Positions 6,120 through 8,243 of a stretch of DNA of 8,243 nt are shown piece after piece; position 1 is the stretch's first letter, and each line of letters begins with the position of its first letter. Source of the stretch: Gammaproteobacteria bacterium (GTDB taxonomy: Bacteria; Pseudomonadota; Gammaproteobacteria; Pseudomonadales; Azotimanducaceae); assembly GCA_002712135.1 (NCBI GenBank), contig PASO01000039.1:4568-12810 (forward strand), written 5' to 3'. A program made the translations under genes and the position numbers. A model generated the notes under the pieces. The model ran no database searches, was not told the DNA's origin, and saw only the letters and a program-made list of their open reading frames with translations.

Positions 6120-7217
6120 ATGAAAGTTTATGCTCTCTATTTCGTTTTCATTGTCGGATCCGTTCTGCCGAGTTTGTCGAGTGCGCAAGAACTAAGTAAT
6201 TGGCTCGTTAATTTAAAGCGGGAGGTTACAAAGCTTGGTATTAACGAGCGAGGCTATCTTCATTCTATTGGTCATATCCGTAATTCAGTCTTACAGGCCG
6301 AAGATGTTTTTTTTGTCTCTGCAATGCATTTTGAAGAACTGGATATTGAATTGCTTCCCGATGGAAATGTCGAAGTTTCTCGTGATTGGACAAAAAGCTC
6401 ACAGAGCGTAAAGCCAGGTTCCGGGAGGAAAGCTTCTGGTGTAGCTGTAAAAAGTTGTGAAAATTTATCGGGAAATTCCCCTAGATTATCTCTTGTAAAG
6501 GCGCAGTCTTCGCGATTGCTTAACGATCTAACCTCACGTGAGAATAACCTCCTGACGTTTGTGGAGAACTATATTAGTGGTGTGCTCGTAGAAGAAGAAA
6601 ACGTGGCATGGTCTCCTTACTCCGGTAATTTGAGCCGTTATGAGAATATGCTGCAAGGCAGTCATTTTGAAGAGGCCAGGCATAAGCTGTCCCTGCGGGT
6701 TCAATATGACGAGGTGCGCCAAGTGAACAAATTCGGCAGACCTAGAAGTCACCGAATATCAGTAGAGTTACGTTTTTTAGAAGACAATGAGGCTGTTAAA
6801 GCAATGAGCAGTGTTCTTGTTTTAGCGCGCGCTGATTTGAGTGCCAGCGGCTTGATTAAAGAAAAGCTTGATTCTAGTTCCTCGAATGAATTGAAAAAAC
6901 TTTCCGTCAGAATAGACTCTTTTTTATCAGAATTGCCTTGTCTTACGAATTATTCAAATTTGGTTGTTGCGTCGAATGGTCGATTACTGCTTGATTCTGG
7001 AACTGACGCTGGGTTCAACGAAGGCGATCAACTATTGTTGATGCCAAAAGCAGTTTATTTCAAGAAGCGAGGCTTATTGGCTGGGGTTGATCAAATAGCT
7101 ATAGCCCGAGTAAAAAAAATAGGTAACCTGCAGTCAGAATTAGAAATTGAAGAGGGCGAGATCCGATTCGAGGATGGTATAGAATTTTTTGCAAGACCCT
7201 TACTGGAGTTGATATGA
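6120..7217 (+). CDS. secreted protein with FlgT-like C-terminal domain
   Basis: This 365-residue protein has a cleavable signal peptide (residues 1-22, likely cut after SLSSA), so it is periplasmic. Residues about 40-95 and 125-240 have no motif I know, although VENYISGVLVEEENVAWSPY and the strand-rich stretch KLSLRVQYDEVRQ..HRISVELRFLED (189-222) suggest folded domains. The C-terminus (about 279-360) has the strand-turn pattern of the FlgT C-terminal domain: LVVASNGRLLLDSGTDAGFNEGDQLLL, then IARVKKIGNLQSELEIEEG. FlgT is the periplasmic H-ring protein of polar flagella in Vibrio. The alternating-Ala N-terminal domain of Vibrio FlgT is not visible, so this may be a distant homologue or only share that one domain. 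Two cysteines (113 and 274) could form a disulfide. AGG lies 8 nt before the ATG, and the stop overlaps the next start by 4 bp (ATGA). Confidence 0.6.
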   Translation: MKVYALYFVFIVGSVLPSLSSAQELSNWLVNLKREVTKLGINERGYLHSIGHIRNSVLQAEDVFFVSAMHFEELDIELLPDGNVEVSRDWTKSSQSVKPGSGRKASGVAVKSCENLSGNSPRLSLVKAQSSRLLNDLTSRENNLLTFVENYISGVLVEEENVAWSPYSGNLSRYENMLQGSHFEEARHKLSLRVQYDEVRQVNKFGRPRSHRISVELRFLEDNEAVKAMSSVLVLARADLSASGLIKEKLDSSSSNELKKLSVRIDSFLSELPCLTNYSNLVVASNGRLLLDSGTDAGFNEGDQLLLMPKAVYFKKRGLLAGVDQIAIARVKKIGNLQSELEIEEGEIRFEDGIEFFARPLLELI

Positions 7218-7771
7218 AAAACTTAGTCTTTTTAAGTCTATTTTTGATGATTTATGGTTGTAGTTCTCAACAGTTGGTTGAAGCAGTTCAGGTAGGCTTG
7301 GTCGCTCCGGAAAATGACCTCGATCTTAAGCAGGATAATACTTCTCTTGTTATAAAAAACTCTGGTCTGATCAACGCGAATGAATCTATCTCAGCCTTTG
7401 ACTCAGAAGAACTTGAACTCGCGTTGAGAAATATGCTTTCTAGATTGGTTGAATCTACGGATGGAGCTAAAAAACAAGAAAATGGATGGGTTGAGGGTAC
7501 ATATCATATTAAGCGCGGCGACACTCTATCTGCGATTGTTCATGATGCGGTTAAGGGCACGGAAATTCGTCCTGATTTTATTCTCCAGGCTATAGTTAAA
7601 ATAAATCCTTCTGCATTTGTACGAGGCAATCCTAATTGGATGTTGGCAGGGTCAAAATTGAAGTTCCCTAAGGCGGGAGATTTCAATCGTTTATTTTTTG
7701 TAAAATCAACAGAGAGGGATATACAGCAGACTGAAAACGATCCCTATCTTGGATGGATTAAATATCCCTAG
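7214..7771 (+). CDS. lipoprotein with FimV-type LysM domain
   Basis: The 185-residue product starts with a short lipoprotein signal ending in IYGC (Cys16), followed by Ser-Ser, which favours sorting to the outer membrane. Residues 17-95 are a low-complexity linker. Residues 97-152 form a LysM-like module of the FimV kind: YHIKRGDTLSAI at the front and LQAIVKINPSAFVRGNPNWMLAGS.LKFP at the end, matching the NPDAF..GN.N.L.AG..L.LP pattern of FimV-type domains. Such modules bind peptidoglycan. An acidic C-terminal tail follows. Translation is probably coupled to the upstream gene through the ATGA overlap. In Vibrio the lipoprotein FlgO accompanies FlgP and FlgT; this protein occupies a comparable place but does not look like FlgO. 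A role in anchoring the basal body to outer membrane and cell wall is inference from context. Confidence 0.75.
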   Translation: MKNLVFLSLFLMIYGCSSQQLVEAVQVGLVAPENDLDLKQDNTSLVIKNSGLINANESISAFDSEELELALRNMLSRLVESTDGAKKQENGWVEGTYHIKRGDTLSAIVHDAVKGTEIRPDFILQAIVKINPSAFVRGNPNWMLAGSKLKFPKAGDFNRLFFVKSTERDIQQTENDPYLGWIKYP

Positions 7772-7772
7772 G
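7770..7772 (+). promoter_or_regulatory. ribosome binding site supporting a TTG start
   Basis: AGG, overlapping the stop codon of the LysM lipoprotein gene, lies 7 nt before TTG at 7780-7782. The frame is closed by a TAA at 7759-7761, and no ATG or GTG start lies between that stop and this TTG, so the TTG is the best start. Confidence 0.45.
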
Positions 7773-7779
7773 CGATAAA

Positions 7780-8243
7780 TTGATAATCACCGACGTTATT
7801 GCTCAACCCGTTAAATCCATAGCTCAGAGCGTCGAGCCTACGCAAAGTGTTTACTCGCTGCGGTTAAATCCTCCTGATGCAAGAAGTCTAGGGCTTCGGG
7901 AGGGTCAGGTTGTAAATGCTCTGATTGAGAACAGAGCAGATGGGAATGTCTTGCTATTGAACAAAAACCTGTTGATAAGATTACCCAACCAGGTGCCAAA
8001 TCCTGGGACGCTTAATATAAAAATTCGAATGGATTCTATTACCAATGGCGTGCTTTCTCTCATATTTGGAAAAAAAGCAGATCCTGCAGAAAAGCTACCT
8101 TCTACTGAAGCGTTGCGGCTAGCGAGATTATTAACTAGGGGCGTGAAGTTTGATAGTTTGCAGAGATTGCTAAATCTAAATCTGTTTAGTGGTAGCGTTG
8201 GTGAAGAGGCGAAACAATTACTTTCGTTCGCCCTTCGAGACAG
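7780..8243 (+). CDS. probable FliK-like flagellar hook-length control protein (5' part)
   Basis: The frame is open from a TTG with a suitably placed AGG to the right edge, about 154 residues, and the 3' end lies outside the window. There is no signal peptide, as expected for an export-apparatus substrate or cytoplasmic protein. Residues about 25-95 (YSLRLNPPDARSLGLREG, QVVNALIENRADGNVLLLN, then RLPNQVPNPGTLNIKI) have the strand-rich GQ-V-A pattern seen in the N-terminal regions of FliK proteins in Pseudomonas-like bacteria, followed by helical sequence (SLQRLLNLNLFSG). The diagnostic FliK C-terminal domain would lie beyond the edge, so the call rests on this weak pattern and on the flagellar context. 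It starts 8 nt after the preceding gene and is presumably read from the sigma-28 promoter at 5510-5536. Confidence 0.5.
   Translation, partial: MIITDVIAQPVKSIAQSVEPTQSVYSLRLNPPDARSLGLREGQVVNALIENRADGNVLLLNKNLLIRLPNQVPNPGTLNIKIRMDSITNGVLSLIFGKKADPAEKLPSTEALRLARLLTRGVKFDSLQRLLNLNLFSGSVGEEAKQLLSFALRD

Noticed and set aside
7771..7778. GGCGATAA before the FliK-like gene as a sigma-28 -10 element
   Set aside because: No TAAA-like -35 box lies 11 nt upstream, and the gene follows its neighbour by only 8 nt, so readthrough is the simpler explanation.

Overview
The window is a flagellar locus from a Gram-negative bacterium, most likely a gammaproteobacterium with a polar flagellum. The evidence is the gene order flhA-flhF-flhG-fliA, an RpoN-type promoter in front of flhA, and outer-membrane lipoproteins of the LPP20/FlgP kind. 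The DNA is moderately AT-rich by eye. Alternative start codons are frequent: GTG for flhF and probably for the FlgP-like gene, TTG for flhG and the FliK-like gene. I cannot name a genus.

Layout. At the left edge (3-128, +) is the 3' end of an unidentified gene, which converges on the minus-strand operon. The convergent gap holds two inverted repeats (111-142 and 184-205). The minus strand from 5425 down to 236 is one tight operon: flhA (export gate), flhF and flhG (flagellar placement and number), fliA (sigma-28) and an unrecognised 176-residue ORF. The divergent gap 5426-5567 carries two back-to-back promoters: a sigma-54-type -24/-12 element firing left into flhA, and a near-consensus sigma-28 element firing right. 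The plus strand from 5568 to the right edge encodes an LPP20/FlgP-like lipoprotein, a secreted protein with a FlgT-like C-terminus, a lipoprotein with a FimV-type LysM domain, and the start of a probable FliK-like hook-length protein cut by the window end.

How they work together. The simplest reading is a two-tier cascade. RpoN with an enhancer-binding activator turns on flhA-flhF-flhG-fliA, and the FliA made there turns on the divergent envelope operon, whose products would act at the outer-membrane and periplasmic part of the basal body (H-ring-like) and at the hook.

What is unusual. The regulatory and placement proteins are markedly diverged while FlhA is conventional. FlhF keeps its P-loop but has lost recognisable DTYR, DTAG and TKLD motifs, and its 3' end looks frameshifted. 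FlhG starts at a TTG directly before the Walker A motif and has no room for the N-terminal DQAxxLR activator helix. FliA has replaced the usual DWVPR stretch of region 2.4 by SQTTR. None of this is a new defence or mobile system; it is a divergent version of a known flagellar regulatory module plus a little-described set of envelope lipoproteins.
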